Below are positions 48,781 through 57,487 of a DNA stretch of 64,000 nt, in pieces (positions within the stretch are counted from its first letter, which is position 1; every line of letters starts with the position of its first letter). Where the stretch lies: NCBI GenBank assembly GCA_003134965.1, contig PLDA01000003.1, positions 941,565 through 1,005,564 on the forward strand. The letters are read 5' to 3'. The DNA comes from Vulcanimicrobium winogradskyi. Its GTDB lineage: Bacteria; Vulcanimicrobiota; Vulcanimicrobiia; Vulcanimicrobiales; Vulcanimicrobiaceae. A program made the translations under genes and the position numbers. The notes beneath the pieces are model-generated. The model ran no database searches. It was not told the DNA's origin and was given only the letters and a program-made list of their open reading frames with translations.

Positions 48781-51768
48781 CTATGCCGGCTGGAGCTCGG
48801 GAGCAACCAGTTCGGAGGTCCAGGCCTCGATGACGTCGCCCGGCTTGAGGTCGGCGAAGCGTGCAACTTGGATGCCGCACTCGAAGTTCTCGGCGACCTC
48901 GCGGACGTCGTCCTTGAACCGCCGCAGCGACTCGATCTCACCGTCCCACACGACCACCGCATCCCGGAGGACGCGAACTTTCGCGTTGCGCGTGATCTTG
49001 CCGGACTGCACGTAGCAGCCCGCGATCGAACCGACCTTCGAGACCTTGAAGATCTCGCGTACTTCGGCGCGACCCAGGACGATCTCGCGGAACTTCGGAG
49101 CGAGCATGCCGACCATGGCCTTCTTGAGGTCGTTCTCCACGTCGTAGATGACCTGGTAGAAGCGAAGGTCGACCTGTTCCGACTCGGCGAGCCGCTTGAC
49201 CGACTCGTCGGGGCGGATGTTGAAGCCGATGAGCACCGCGCCGGATGCCGAGGCGAGGTTGACGTCGTTCTCGGTGATCCCGCCGACGCCGGCAAGGATC
49301 ACGCGAACGTCGACCTCGGCGTTGGAGAGCGATTCGACGCGGGAGCGAAGCGCCTCGACCGACCCTTGGCCGTCGGCCTTGAGGATCAGGTTGAGGGTCT
49401 TCTGCCCGCCGTCCGCCGGCATCATCATGAAGGTTTCGAGCGACACCTTCGCACCGCCGGTCGACGACGCCATGCGCACGTCGCGGCGCTTGGTCGAGCG
49501 CTTCGCGGCCGCTTCGCGCGCCGTCTTCTCGTCGGAAACGACCATCATCGTGTCGCCGGCCGAGGGGACGTCGTTGAGTCCCATGATCTCGACCGGGATC
49601 GACGGTCCGGCCTTCTTCGTCTGCTTGCCCTTGTCGTCGAGGAGCGCGCGGACTTTCCCGAAGGTCGGTCCGACGACGACGACGTCGCCGACGCGGAGCG
49701 TTCCGTTCTGTACCAGGACGGTCGCAACCGGGCCGCGACCGCGGTCGAGCGCGGACTCGATCACCACGCCGCTCGCGCGACGATGCGGGTTCGCCTTGAG
49801 CTCTTTGAGATCGGCTTCGAGCAGCACGGTCTCGAGCAGCTTGTCGATGCCGTCGCCCTTGCGCGCGGAGACCTGCACCATTTCGATCTTGCCGCCCCAC
49901 TCGACCGGCTGCAGCCCTTCTTCGGTGAGCTGCTGCTTGACGCGGTCGGGTTGCGCGTCTTCCTTGTCCATCTTGTTGATGGCGACGACGATCGGGACGC
50001 CGGCCGCCTTGATGTGCGAGATCGCCTCGCGCGTCTGCGGCATCACGCCGTCATCGGCGGCGACGACGAGGATCGCGACGTCGGTAACCTTCGCACCGCG
50101 CGCGCGCATCGCCGTGAACGCTTCGTGACCGGGCGTGTCGATGAAGGTGATCGCGCGGCCGTCCTGCTCGACGGTGTATGCACCGATCTTCTGCGTGATG
50201 CCGCCCGCTTCACCGGCGGCGACGCTGGCAGAGCGGATCTTGTCGAGCAGTGAGGTCTTGCCGTGGTCGACGTGGCCGAGGACGGTGACGACCGGAGGCC
50301 GCGTCTGCAGCATCTCCGGCTTGTCCTCTTCCTGCTCGACGACGACTTCCTCGCCGGCTTCCTTCACGATCGCGTTGAAGCCGAACTTGCGCGCGACCGC
50401 GATCGCCTGATCCGCCGAGATGTTCTGGTTGATCGTCGCCATCGTGCCCATGCGGAAGAGCTCCTTGATGACATCCGCTGCGGGGACGATCATCGAGGTC
50501 GCAAGCTCTTGCACGGTGAGGATGTCCGGGATCTCGACCGACTCGAGTTTCTTCGACGGATCCTCGACACGGTCGACGTAGGCTCCGCCACTGCGGCGAC
50601 GCTGCTTCTCGAGCCGCATCTCCGCATCGCGGGCCTTCTTCGCTTCGAGCTGCTCGCGCGTCGAGCGACCGCGACCGCCGCCGGGGCGTCCGCCGCCGCC
50701 GCCCGATGAGGGCATCGGGCCGGAGCCGGGGGACATCGGTCCGTTGCCGGCCGCGCCGCCGGGGCGTGGGCCGCCGAAGGGGCGCGGTCCGGCGGTTGCG
50801 CCGGGGATCGCGCGGAAAGCGCCGTTGCCGGCAGGGCGGCGGCCGGCCTGCGCGCCAGGGGCGCCGGCAGCGCCAGGGGCGGCGCCGGGTGCGCCGGGCG
50901 GGACGCCCGGGGCGGGCCGAGGCTGATACTGGCCTGGGGTACCTTGGCCGGGTCGCGGCGCGACCCCAGGACGGCCCGGAATCTGGCCGTTGCCGGCGCT
51001 CGGCTGATTCATCGGGCGCGCGGGCGGGCGCGGCGGCCGGACCGAGGCCTGGCCGGCTGGGACGACTTGCAGGGTCGGAACCGACTCGTTCGTCGGTGCG
51101 ATCGGCCGGCGCGCCGTTGGGGCGGGCTGGTCCGGACGCGGGGCGACGCCGGGGGGTGGCGGGGCGGCAGGACCGGCTTGCGGCGCCTCGGGTGCATGCG
51201 CGGCCGGCGGCTGCGGCTGCCCTGGAGCGGGACGCGTGCGCGCTGGGCCTCTCGTTACCGGCCGAAGCTGCGGTGCCGGAGTGCTCGGCTCGGACGGCGG
51301 CTGCTCGGCGGCGGGGCGAACCTCAGCCGGCTCGGGCCGGCTCGTCTCCGGCGCGGTCGATGCCGGTCGCGTCGCCTGCACCTCGACCGGAGCGGCCTCG
51401 GGCTGGGTGGCCGGCTCGACGGCTGCCGCGACGGCGGGAACCGGCGCCGCGGTCTTTTTCACGCGTGGGGCCGGCTCGGCCGGCGCGACCCGTGCGGCGA
51501 CCGTGGACGGCGCCGGAGCGGCGGCCGAGGGAGCTACAGGCGCAGGCGCGCTCGCGGCAGTGGCCGCAGGTGCGGCAGCCGGTGCGGACTTCGACGCGGG
51601 TTTCGCGCCTTTGAGCTGTGCGCGGAGGAGGTCGGCGACCTTCGGCTCGACGACGCTGAGTTGGTTCTTCGCCTCGAGTCCGAGCCGGCCGAAGAGGCCG
51701 AGCAGGTCCTTCGACGACATGCCGAGCTCTTTCGCGAGCTCGAAAATCCTGGGTTTACCGGTTGCCAT
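48781..51768 (-). CDS. infB: Translation initiation factor IF-2
   Basis: GTPase that positions initiator tRNA on the 30S subunit, 995 aa. N-terminal IF2_N domain (FELAKELGMSSKDLLGLFGR) is followed by about 350 residues of Pro/Ala/Gly-rich linker, longer than usual. G1 GHVDHGKTSLLD, G3 DTPGHEAF and G4 NKMDK are intact, with the C-terminal initiator-tRNA domain. Start ATG 51768 (MATGKPRIFE) with GAAGGA upstream, rather than the earlier in-frame codon at 51804, which lies inside a hairpin. Confidence 0.95.
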   Translation of the reverse strand: MATGKPRIFELAKELGMSSKDLLGLFGRLGLEAKNQLSVVEPKVADLLRAQLKGAKPASKSAPAAAPAATAASAPAPVAPSAAAPAPSTVAARVAPAEPAPRVKKTAAPVPAVAAAVEPATQPEAAPVEVQATRPASTAPETSRPEPAEVRPAAEQPPSEPSTPAPQLRPVTRGPARTRPAPGQPQPPAAHAPEAPQAGPAAPPPPGVAPRPDQPAPTARRPIAPTNESVPTLQVVPAGQASVRPPRPPARPMNQPSAGNGQIPGRPGVAPRPGQGTPGQYQPRPAPGVPPGAPGAAPGAAGAPGAQAGRRPAGNGAFRAIPGATAGPRPFGGPRPGGAAGNGPMSPGSGPMPSSGGGGGRPGGGRGRSTREQLEAKKARDAEMRLEKQRRRSGGAYVDRVEDPSKKLESVEIPDILTVQELATSMIVPAADVIKELFRMGTMATINQNISADQAIAVARKFGFNAIVKEAGEEVVVEQEEDKPEMLQTRPPVVTVLGHVDHGKTSLLDKIRSASVAAGEAGGITQKIGAYTVEQDGRAITFIDTPGHEAFTAMRARGAKVTDVAILVVAADDGVMPQTREAISHIKAAGVPIVVAINKMDKEDAQPDRVKQQLTEEGLQPVEWGGKIEMVQVSARKGDGIDKLLETVLLEADLKELKANPHRRASGVVIESALDRGRGPVATVLVQNGTLRVGDVVVVGPTFGKVRALLDDKGKQTKKAGPSIPVEIMGLNDVPSAGDTMMVVSDEKTAREAAAKRSTKRRDVRMASSTGGAKVSLETFMMMPADGGQKTLNLILKADGQGSVEALRSRVESLSNAEVDVRVILAGVGGITENDVNLASASGAVLIGFNIRPDESVKRLAESEQVDLRFYQVIYDVENDLKKAMVGMLAPKFREIVLGRAEVREIFKVSKVGSIAGCYVQSGKITRNAKVRVLRDAVVVWDGEIESLRRFKDDVREVAENFECGIQVARFADLKPGDVIEAWTSELVAPELQPA

Positions 51769-51784
51769 GCAGTCCTTCAAAGAT

Positions 51785-51804
51785 ATGGCGCCCGAGGGCG
51801 CCAT
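51785..51804 (-). promoter_or_regulatory. Perfect inverted repeat in the infB leader
   Basis: ATGGCGCCC (51785-51793) is separated by GA from GGGCGCCAT (51796-51804). It lies 16 nt before the infB ATG and is followed by ATATCTTTG. It could be an attenuator, a translation-control hairpin, or protection between ylxR and infB. No experimental analogue known to me. Confidence 0.4.
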
Positions 51805-51868
51805 CCGCCGTTAAGTCATTCTTATTGAGCTCCGAGATCCGGAGTGTTCCGGCGCCGTCGCCGGGCAG

Positions 51869-52081
51869 TCACCATTGTAGCAGAGCTTCTCTACTAAACC
51901 CCAGATAACGTTTGTTCTTTGCGACCCGTTGCGCGCACTCGCGGGAGCACAGATAGGCCCCGCGCCCCTCGTTTCGCTTGCTTCCGTCGGCGATCCACCG
52001 GTCTCCCTGCCGGGTGAAGCGCCGCAGCGCCGGCTGCGGAAAGACCTTCCGGCAGCCGACGCACGTTCGCGCCGGAGTCAT
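51869..52081 (-). CDS. ylxR: YlxR (DUF448) RNA-binding-like protein, 70 aa
   Basis: Small basic protein usually encoded between nusA and infB. RTCVGCRKVFPQPALRRFTR and GRGAYLCSRECAQRV are the family motifs; the four Cys may form a zinc-ribbon-like site. Overlaps nusA by ATGA. Role in RNA binding is known from related proteins but not settled. Confidence 0.94.
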   Translation of the reverse strand: MTPARTCVGCRKVFPQPALRRFTRQGDRWIADGSKRNEGRGAYLCSRECAQRVAKNKRYLGFSREALLQW

Positions 52082-53292
52082 TCCGTGGTGAACATCTCCC
52101 GCTTGAACTCCTCGAGCCTGCGCAGCAGCTCGTCCTGATCGATCGCCGCCTCTTCCGCTTCCTCGCCCTCGACCACGGCCTGCTCCTCGGCGACCTCCTC
52201 AGCGGGCTGCTCGGTGGCGCGAGCCTCGCGCTCCGCCAGGTAGCGTTCGCGGGCCTCGGCCGCCTCGGAGTCGCTGGTAATGTCGAGGCGCCAGCCGGAC
52301 AGCCGCGCCGCGAGCCGGACGTTCTGTCCTTCGCGCCCGATCGCCAGCGAGAGCTGGTGGTCGGGGACGGTGACCAGGGCGATCCCCTCTTCCTCGAAGA
52401 GTTCGACGCCCAGAACCTTCGCCGGCGCCAGGGCGTTCGCGACGAACGTCGGCAGGTCGGCCGCCCAGCGAATGACGTCGATCTTCTCACCGCGGAGCTC
52501 GTCCGAGACGTTCCCGATCCGCGAAGACTTCGGCCCCAGACACGCGCCGACGGCGTCGATCTCCGGGCGCTTCGAGGTGACCGCGACCTTCGTGCGCGCG
52601 CCGGGTTCGCGGGCGATCGCCATGATCTCGACGATGTCGTCCTGGATCTCGGGGACCTGGAACTCGATCAGCCGCTGCACGAGCCCCTCGGCCGCGCGTG
52701 ACAGGACGACCAGCGGACCCTTGTTCGTCTTGCGTACGTCGAGGACGTACGCGCGAATGCGGTCGTTGATGCGGTAGTTCTCGCGCGGAACCTGTTCGCT
52801 GAACGGCAGCAGCGCCTCGGTCTTGCGATCGTCGAGCAGCACGTACATGTTGCGCTGCTCGTAGCGCTGCACGGAGCCAAGCACGATGTCGTGCAGTTTG
52901 GCGGAGTACGTGTTGTAGACGGTGTCGCGCTCCGCCTCGCGGATGCGCTGCACGATGACCTGTTTCGCGGTCTGCGCGGCGATGCGGCCGAAGTCGCGCG
53001 GCGTGACGACCTCGTCGTAGAAATCGCCGGGTTCGTAGCGCGCGCCGGCATCGCCCTTCGCGATTTCGAGCTTCGGATCGGTCACCTCGCCGTTGCTCAC
53101 GACGTTGCGGCGGTGATAGACCTGATAGTCGCCGGTCTGGCGGTCGATCGTCACGATCGCGTTCGCCTCGCCGCCGAAGTTCCGCTTGTACGCCGAGATC
53201 AGGGCGGCCTCGAGCGCTTCGAGCAGCGACTCGAAACTGATATTGCGTTCGTTCTCGATCTCGCGAAGTGCCGCGATCATCTCTGCGTTCAT
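52078..53292 (-). CDS. nusA: Transcription elongation factor NusA
   Basis: Pausing, termination and antitermination factor, 404 aa. N-terminal domain, S1 domain, then KH domains (VGACLGPKSSRIGNVSDELR, AIGREGQNVRLAARLSGWRL). It ends in a Glu-rich, charged tail (EEEAEEAAIDQDELLRRLEE) instead of the acidic repeats of E. coli NusA (495 aa). Overlaps rimP at 53289-53292. Confidence 0.95.
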   Translation of the reverse strand: MNAEMIAALREIENERNISFESLLEALEAALISAYKRNFGGEANAIVTIDRQTGDYQVYHRRNVVSNGEVTDPKLEIAKGDAGARYEPGDFYDEVVTPRDFGRIAAQTAKQVIVQRIREAERDTVYNTYSAKLHDIVLGSVQRYEQRNMYVLLDDRKTEALLPFSEQVPRENYRINDRIRAYVLDVRKTNKGPLVVLSRAAEGLVQRLIEFQVPEIQDDIVEIMAIAREPGARTKVAVTSKRPEIDAVGACLGPKSSRIGNVSDELRGEKIDVIRWAADLPTFVANALAPAKVLGVELFEEEGIALVTVPDHQLSLAIGREGQNVRLAARLSGWRLDITSDSEAAEARERYLAEREARATEQPAEEVAEEQAVVEGEEAEEAAIDQDELLRRLEEFKREMFTTE

Positions 53293-53804
53293 CGGTTCTT
53301 CTCTCGTTGCTTTGCGCGCTGGAGGTCCGCGCGTACGTCGTACTCCAGGTTCGCCGATTTGATCACGGCGATCGGGATCGGCAGCTCACCGCTCTCGCGC
53401 GCCAGAATGACGTTCGTTCCGCGCACCCCGTCGAGCTTGCCGCGATGGGTCTTCGCGTTCGCGATCGCGAGCGTCGTCACGATCTTGACGTCGCGCCCCG
53501 CGAAGCGGTCGTAATCGGATGGTTTCGTCAGCGGACGGTCGAGTCCGGCCGACTCGACCTCGAGGGTGTAGGGATCGGGGAAGGCGTCGAGTGCCGCGTT
53601 GATGCGCGACGCGATGCGCTCGCAGGTCGTGATGTCGACTCCACCCTCGCGATCGACGGTGACGTGCAGCGCCGACGACTGGCGGTGCCGGTGGACGGTC
53701 GCACCGACCACCTCGACGTCGCGAAACTCCGGCTCGTGAGGCAAAGCATGCACGACCCGTTCGAATGCGTCGGCGAACAGCGTTTTCTCGCCGTACGGCT
53801 CCAC
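53289..53804 (-). CDS. rimP: Ribosome maturation factor RimP
   Basis: 16S assembly factor of the 30S subunit, 171 aa. The two-domain pattern is visible: DVEVVGATVHRHRQSSALHV (N-domain), and the conserved LEVESAGLDRPLTKPSDYDR joint. GGAGG lies 7 nt before the GTG at 53804 and only 4 before the GTG at 53807, so 53804 is preferred. The frame is open further upstream but reads through an mRNA hairpin. First gene of the nusA-infB cluster. Confidence 0.92.
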   Translation of the reverse strand: MEPYGEKTLFADAFERVVHALPHEPEFRDVEVVGATVHRHRQSSALHVTVDREGGVDITTCERIASRINAALDAFPDPYTLEVESAGLDRPLTKPSDYDRFAGRDVKIVTTLAIANAKTHRGKLDGVRGTNVILARESGELPIPIAVIKSANLEYDVRADLQRAKQREKNR

Positions 53805-53837
53805 CACGATCCCTCCTTTCCGACTCCCTACAACAGA

Positions 53838-53862
53838 GAAGCGCGGGCATTGCCCACGCTTC
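53838..53862 (-). promoter_or_regulatory. Hairpin in the rimP leader (GTGGGC/GCCCAC type)
   Basis: GAAGCG-x-GGGCA and TGCCC-x-CGCTTC form a near-perfect stem around one central base, 34 nt before the rimP start. Small hairpins with GGGC/GCCC stems are known in the leaders of rimP (ylxS) operons in several phyla; I compare by recollection only. Possible regulatory or antitermination role. Confidence 0.45.
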
Positions 53863-53916
53863 CAGCGTCTACGTCCGTCCGCCATCATACGCTACGGACA
53901 GAAATTTCGCAATCCG

Positions 53917-53939
53917 CCCTTCGACAAGCTCAGGATGAC
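53917..53939 (+). repeat. Dispersed intergenic repeat, copy 4
   Basis: CCCTTCGACAAGCTCAGGAT then GAC, identical in core to copy 1 (16203). Lies between the TonB-like gene end and the rimP leader hairpin. Confidence 0.75.
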
Positions 53940-53944
53940 CGGGG

Positions 53945-55480
53945 TCAGAGGTGGCGGGGGACCGGCGTCTTCAGCGATCCCGGGACGATCTTCTGCATCT
54001 TCGCGTCGTTGCACGACACGTCGACGTACTCGATCACCGGCTTGAGATCGGGATTGCGGTCGGGTAGGTACGGCCGTGCGACGCCGCCGACCAGGCTCGG
54101 CGGCGGGGTCGGCGGCGGCGGCGGCGGGTGGTCGGTGATCCGGAAGGCGCGGCAGACCTCGCGGCCGAGCAGGTCGCGCTTGCGCTCGAAGACGTACGCG
54201 ACCGAGTCGGCGTGGACCAGCGTGCGCGTGACGCGGATCAGGCCGAACGTCGCCGCCAGCACCTCCGCCGGCGGGGCTAGGGCAGCCTCGTACGCCTCGG
54301 CCGCCGTCCGTGGGTCGAGGGGCGGCGTATAGCGTCCGGGGGTCACCGGGCCGTGCGGAAGCAGCGCGCGCAGCCGGTCGTTCAGCGACGAGAGCGCGTT
54401 CGACGGCGAGGCGCTCGGGCCGGGCGCCGGCCCTCCGCCCGGTGAGGACGGCGCCGCGCCGGTGCGGGCCGGCGCCGGGACCGCGCTCGCGCCGGGCCCG
54501 GGGACCGCCCCCGGCGACGTTCCCGGGCGGGTCGCGGGCCCGGCGGGCGCACCGGTCGCGGCGGCCGCTGGACCCGACGAGGCGGCGGCGGCCGGCGCGG
54601 CACTCCCGGCCGCGCGCGGAGCGGTCGTCCCGACCGGGCGCGGCGAGCCGAGGGCGACCGCCGCCGTCGCCAGCGGCTTGGGCGTACCGGGCGCGGTCGT
54701 CGGCGCCGACGTGGCGGCGGCCGCGACCGGGGCGGCGGTCGGGGCGGCGGTCGGCCGCGCCGTCGCCGCCGTCGTCGGCGCCGTCGTAGCGCGCGCGGTC
54801 GGCGCCGCTGTCGTCGGGGCAAGGGTCGGCGCGGCGGTCGGGCGCGCGGTCGGCGCTGCTGTGGGCGCCGCGGTCGGTACGGCGGTCGGCGGAGCGGTTC
54901 GCGGGGTCACGGTCGGCGGTGCGGTCGGCGGAACCGTCGGCTCGGGACGCGGCGTGGGCGGGAGGGTCGGCGTGATCGTCGGACGGATCGTCGGCTCGAC
55001 CGTCGGCACTTCGGTCGCCACCGCGACGACCGCGGTCGGGGCGACCGTCGGAACCCGGGTCGGCGGCACGGTCGGCGGCATCGTCGGCGGAAGGGTCGGC
55101 GGCGCGCTCGGCTGCGGCGGCGCGGAAGGCACGATGCGCGCAAGCTCGCGATGGACCGGCGGCGGCGGGGTCGGCAGGACCCTACGCCGGCGCGGGATCG
55201 GGCGCACCACGACGCGCGGCGGCGGCGGCGTCGGCACGGCGGCGTGAGTCGGGACCGACGCAGGCTGCGGCGGTGCGGCGCGGGCCGCTTCCTCGAGGAT
55301 CACGTCGGCGGTCGTGTTGGACTCGGCGGGTGCGCCGCCGACCGATCCGTTCCAGAAGAACACCACCAGCAGCACGACAAGCGCGTGGATCACGAACGAG
55401 ATCCCGACCGAGAGCGTGTCGCGGCGCGTCGACGGCCGTTCGATATGAGCCTCCCGAACCGGCCGGCGCGCGTCGTGCAT
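53945..55480 (-). CDS. TonB-like single-pass protein with a Pro/Thr-rich periplasmic repeat region, 511 aa
   Basis: Cytoplasmic N-terminus (~22 residues), one membrane helix (SVGISFVIHALVVLLVVFFW, ~24-43), then a Pro-rich periplasmic span. Residues 127-265 are degenerate repeats of the APT/PPT type, followed by another 120 residues of Ala/Pro/Gly, then a folded C-terminal domain of ~125 residues (LSSLNDRLRALLPH through DVSCNDAKMQKIVP) that resembles TonB-C only in position. No exbB or exbD is nearby. It may span the periplasm to the outer membrane. AGGA lies upstream of the ATG at 55480. Confidence 0.75.
   Translation of the reverse strand: MHDARRPVREAHIERPSTRRDTLSVGISFVIHALVVLLVVFFWNGSVGGAPAESNTTADVILEEAARAAPPQPASVPTHAAVPTPPPPRVVVRPIPRRRRVLPTPPPPVHRELARIVPSAPPQPSAPPTLPPTMPPTVPPTRVPTVAPTAVVAVATEVPTVEPTIRPTITPTLPPTPRPEPTVPPTAPPTVTPRTAPPTAVPTAAPTAAPTARPTAAPTLAPTTAAPTARATTAPTTAATARPTAAPTAAPVAAAATSAPTTAPGTPKPLATAAVALGSPRPVGTTAPRAAGSAAPAAAASSGPAAAATGAPAGPATRPGTSPGAVPGPGASAVPAPARTGAAPSSPGGGPAPGPSASPSNALSSLNDRLRALLPHGPVTPGRYTPPLDPRTAAEAYEAALAPPAEVLAATFGLIRVTRTLVHADSVAYVFERKRDLLGREVCRAFRITDHPPPPPPTPPPSLVGGVARPYLPDRNPDLKPVIEYVDVSCNDAKMQKIVPGSLKTPVPRHL
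54686..55102 (-). repeat. Coding low-complexity tract of PT repeats
   Basis: Encodes residues 127-265 of the TonB-like protein: tandem, imperfect 3-4-residue units (xPT, PTAA, APT). At DNA level this is a GC-rich GTCGG-type repeat, which is prone to slippage. Not a CRISPR: there are no spacers. Confidence 0.85.
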
Positions 55481-55611
55481 GCGAGCGGTTCTTTCCTGCG
55501 CAGCCGTCTCGGCCCATCCTTTGGAAAAAGGGCTTTCTCAGAGAAGTGATGCCGTCGGTGCTTTCGTCCAGCCGCAGGACCGCGGGTAACGCCGGGGAAC
55601 CCCGCGCGCCG

Positions 55612-57063
55612 ATGCAGCCGCCACCGAAACGCACGAAGATCGTCGCGACCGTCGGCCCCGCGTCGCGCGATCCCGCGATGCTGCGGTCGCTGTTCCTGGC
55701 CGGCGTCAACGTCGTCCGGCTCAACTTCTCGCACGGCACGCACGACGAGGCGGCAGCGATCATCGCCGACGTCCGCCGCATCGCGCGCGAGCTGAACCTG
55801 CACGTCGCGATCCTTCAGGATCTCCCGGGACCGAAAGTGCGCACCGGAGCGCTCGCCGGCGGCGTCGCGTCGGTGCGGCTCGAAAGCGGGGCGCCGTTCA
55901 TCCTCACCACCGAACAGGTGCCGGGCGACGCCGAGCACGTGAGCGTCTCGTACGCCGGCCTCGCCCGCGACGTCGAGGTCGGCAAGCGCATCTACCTCGC
56001 CGACGGCGCGATCGCACTGCGCGTGCAGGGGATCGACGGGTCGCGCGTCGTCACGGTCGTCGAGACCGGCGGCGAGCTGCGCGAACGGCAAGGGATCAAC
56101 TATCCCGACGGAACGCTCGAGCTCGAAGCCGTCACCGACCGCGATATCGAGCACCTCGATTTCGGGATCGCGCACGGAGTCGACTGGGTCGCCGTATCGT
56201 TCGTACGCACCGCGCAAGACGTGTCACGCGTGAAAGAACACATCGCCGCGGCCGGCAAGACGATCCCCGTGATGGCGAAGATCGAGAAGCACGAGGCGCT
56301 CGACCACATCGACGACATCGTGCGCGTCGCCGACGGGATCATGGTGGCCCGCGGCGATCTCGGGATCGAGATCCCGCTCGAAGAGATCCCGCTCGCGCAG
56401 AAGGACATGATCCAGCGCGCGAACAGGGCCTCGAAGCCCGTCGTCACCGCAACCCAGATGCTAGAGTCGATGATCTCCTCGCCGCGCCCGACGCGTGCCG
56501 AGGTGACCGACGTCGCCAACGCGATCCTCGACGGAACCGACGCCGTGATGCTCTCCGGCGAGACCGCTCGCGGTGCGTACCCGCTCGAGGCGGTGCGCGT
56601 CATGGCGACGGTCGCACTCCACGTCGAGGCGAAGTATCCGTTCAAGGAGATCCGCCGCCGCCGCTCGACCGACTACGGCGGGATCGAGACCGACGAGGAC
56701 ATCGGAATGTCGATCGCCGAGGCGGCGGTCGGCGCCACCGACGGGCTCGGCCTGCGTTTGGTGGTGAGCGGCACGACGACCGGCAACACCGCGCGCCACA
56801 TCAGCTCGTTCCGGCCACGCGCGAAGATCGTCGCGCTCACCCCGCTCGAAGAAGTCGCTCGCCAGATGGCGGTCGTCTGGGGCGTCGAGTCGTCGGTCGT
56901 GCAGACCTATCGCTACATCGAGACGCTGATCGAGATCGCCGAAGCGCGCGTCGTCGCCGAGGGACACGCCTCGCCCGGCGAGACGATCGCGATCACCAGC
57001 GGGATGCCGGTCGGGGCCGGCGGCACGAACGTGCTCAAGATCCACCGCCTGCCGTCGAACTGA
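55612..57063 (+). CDS. pyk: Pyruvate kinase
   Basis: Converts phosphoenolpyruvate and ADP to pyruvate and ATP, 483 aa. KRTKIVATVGPASR opens the TIM barrel from ATG 55612; ATG 55549 would add an uncharged 21-residue leader and is less likely. Motifs are NVVRLNFSHG, MAKIEKHEALDHIDDI, MVARGDLGIEIPLE and TATQMLESM. The C-domain is complete. The 3' end overlaps the convergent thioesterase gene by 29 bp. Confidence 0.95.
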   Translation: MQPPPKRTKIVATVGPASRDPAMLRSLFLAGVNVVRLNFSHGTHDEAAAIIADVRRIARELNLHVAILQDLPGPKVRTGALAGGVASVRLESGAPFILTTEQVPGDAEHVSVSYAGLARDVEVGKRIYLADGAIALRVQGIDGSRVVTVVETGGELRERQGINYPDGTLELEAVTDRDIEHLDFGIAHGVDWVAVSFVRTAQDVSRVKEHIAAAGKTIPVMAKIEKHEALDHIDDIVRVADGIMVARGDLGIEIPLEEIPLAQKDMIQRANRASKPVVTATQMLESMISSPRPTRAEVTDVANAILDGTDAVMLSGETARGAYPLEAVRVMATVALHVEAKYPFKEIRRRRSTDYGGIETDEDIGMSIAEAAVGATDGLGLRLVVSGTTTGNTARHISSFRPRAKIVALTPLEEVARQMAVVWGVESSVVQTYRYIETLIEIAEARVVAEGHASPGETIAITSGMPVGAGGTNVLKIHRLPSN

Positions 57064-57487
57064 CGCCGGCCGCGGGCGCGACGAGCTCGTACTCCGCGAT
57101 GCGGCGACGCCATTCGGCGGGGATCACGATCGAGGAGTCCGCTTCGTAGTCGTAGCCGACCAGCGTCGAGATACCGTGGCCGATGCGTTCGTCGCCGCGC
57201 CAGAGTTCGTAGGTTAGGTCCATCGACTTGTTGCCGAGGCGCGAAGTCCGGCAGCCCATCACGAGCCGCTCGTCGTACTGCGCCTGGCGCTCATAGTCGA
57301 ACGACTGCGAAGCCATGATCACGTTGACCATCCCGCCGAGCGGCCGGTCGAACGCGGCGCGGCAGTAGTCGATCCGCGCCGTCTCCATCCAGGTGATGTA
57401 GACCGCGTTGTTGACATGGCGGTAGTAGTCGATGTCGCGAAAGACCACCCGGATGTCGAGCCGGTAGCGAAAGTCCTCGAGCGCCAT
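57035..57487 (-). CDS. Acyl-CoA thioesterase, 4HBT (YbgC-like) family, 150 aa
   Basis: Hot-dog fold hydrolase. FRDIDYYRHVNNAVYITWME contains the 4HBT catalytic Asp, and VNVIMASQSFDYERQAQYDE is next. The ATG at 57487 shares its last base with the threonine aldolase TGA (TGATG), so the two are coupled. Acyl-CoA substrate cannot be told from sequence. Confidence 0.88.
   Translation of the reverse strand: MALEDFRYRLDIRVVFRDIDYYRHVNNAVYITWMETARIDYCRAAFDRPLGGMVNVIMASQSFDYERQAQYDERLVMGCRTSRLGNKSMDLTYELWRGDERIGHGISTLVGYDYEADSSIVIPAEWRRRIAEYELVAPAAGVSSTAGGGS

Noticed and set aside
54686..55102. Regular short repeats, considered as a CRISPR array
   Set aside because: The repeats are 9-12 nt, contiguous, in frame and encode Pro/Thr units; there are no spacers.
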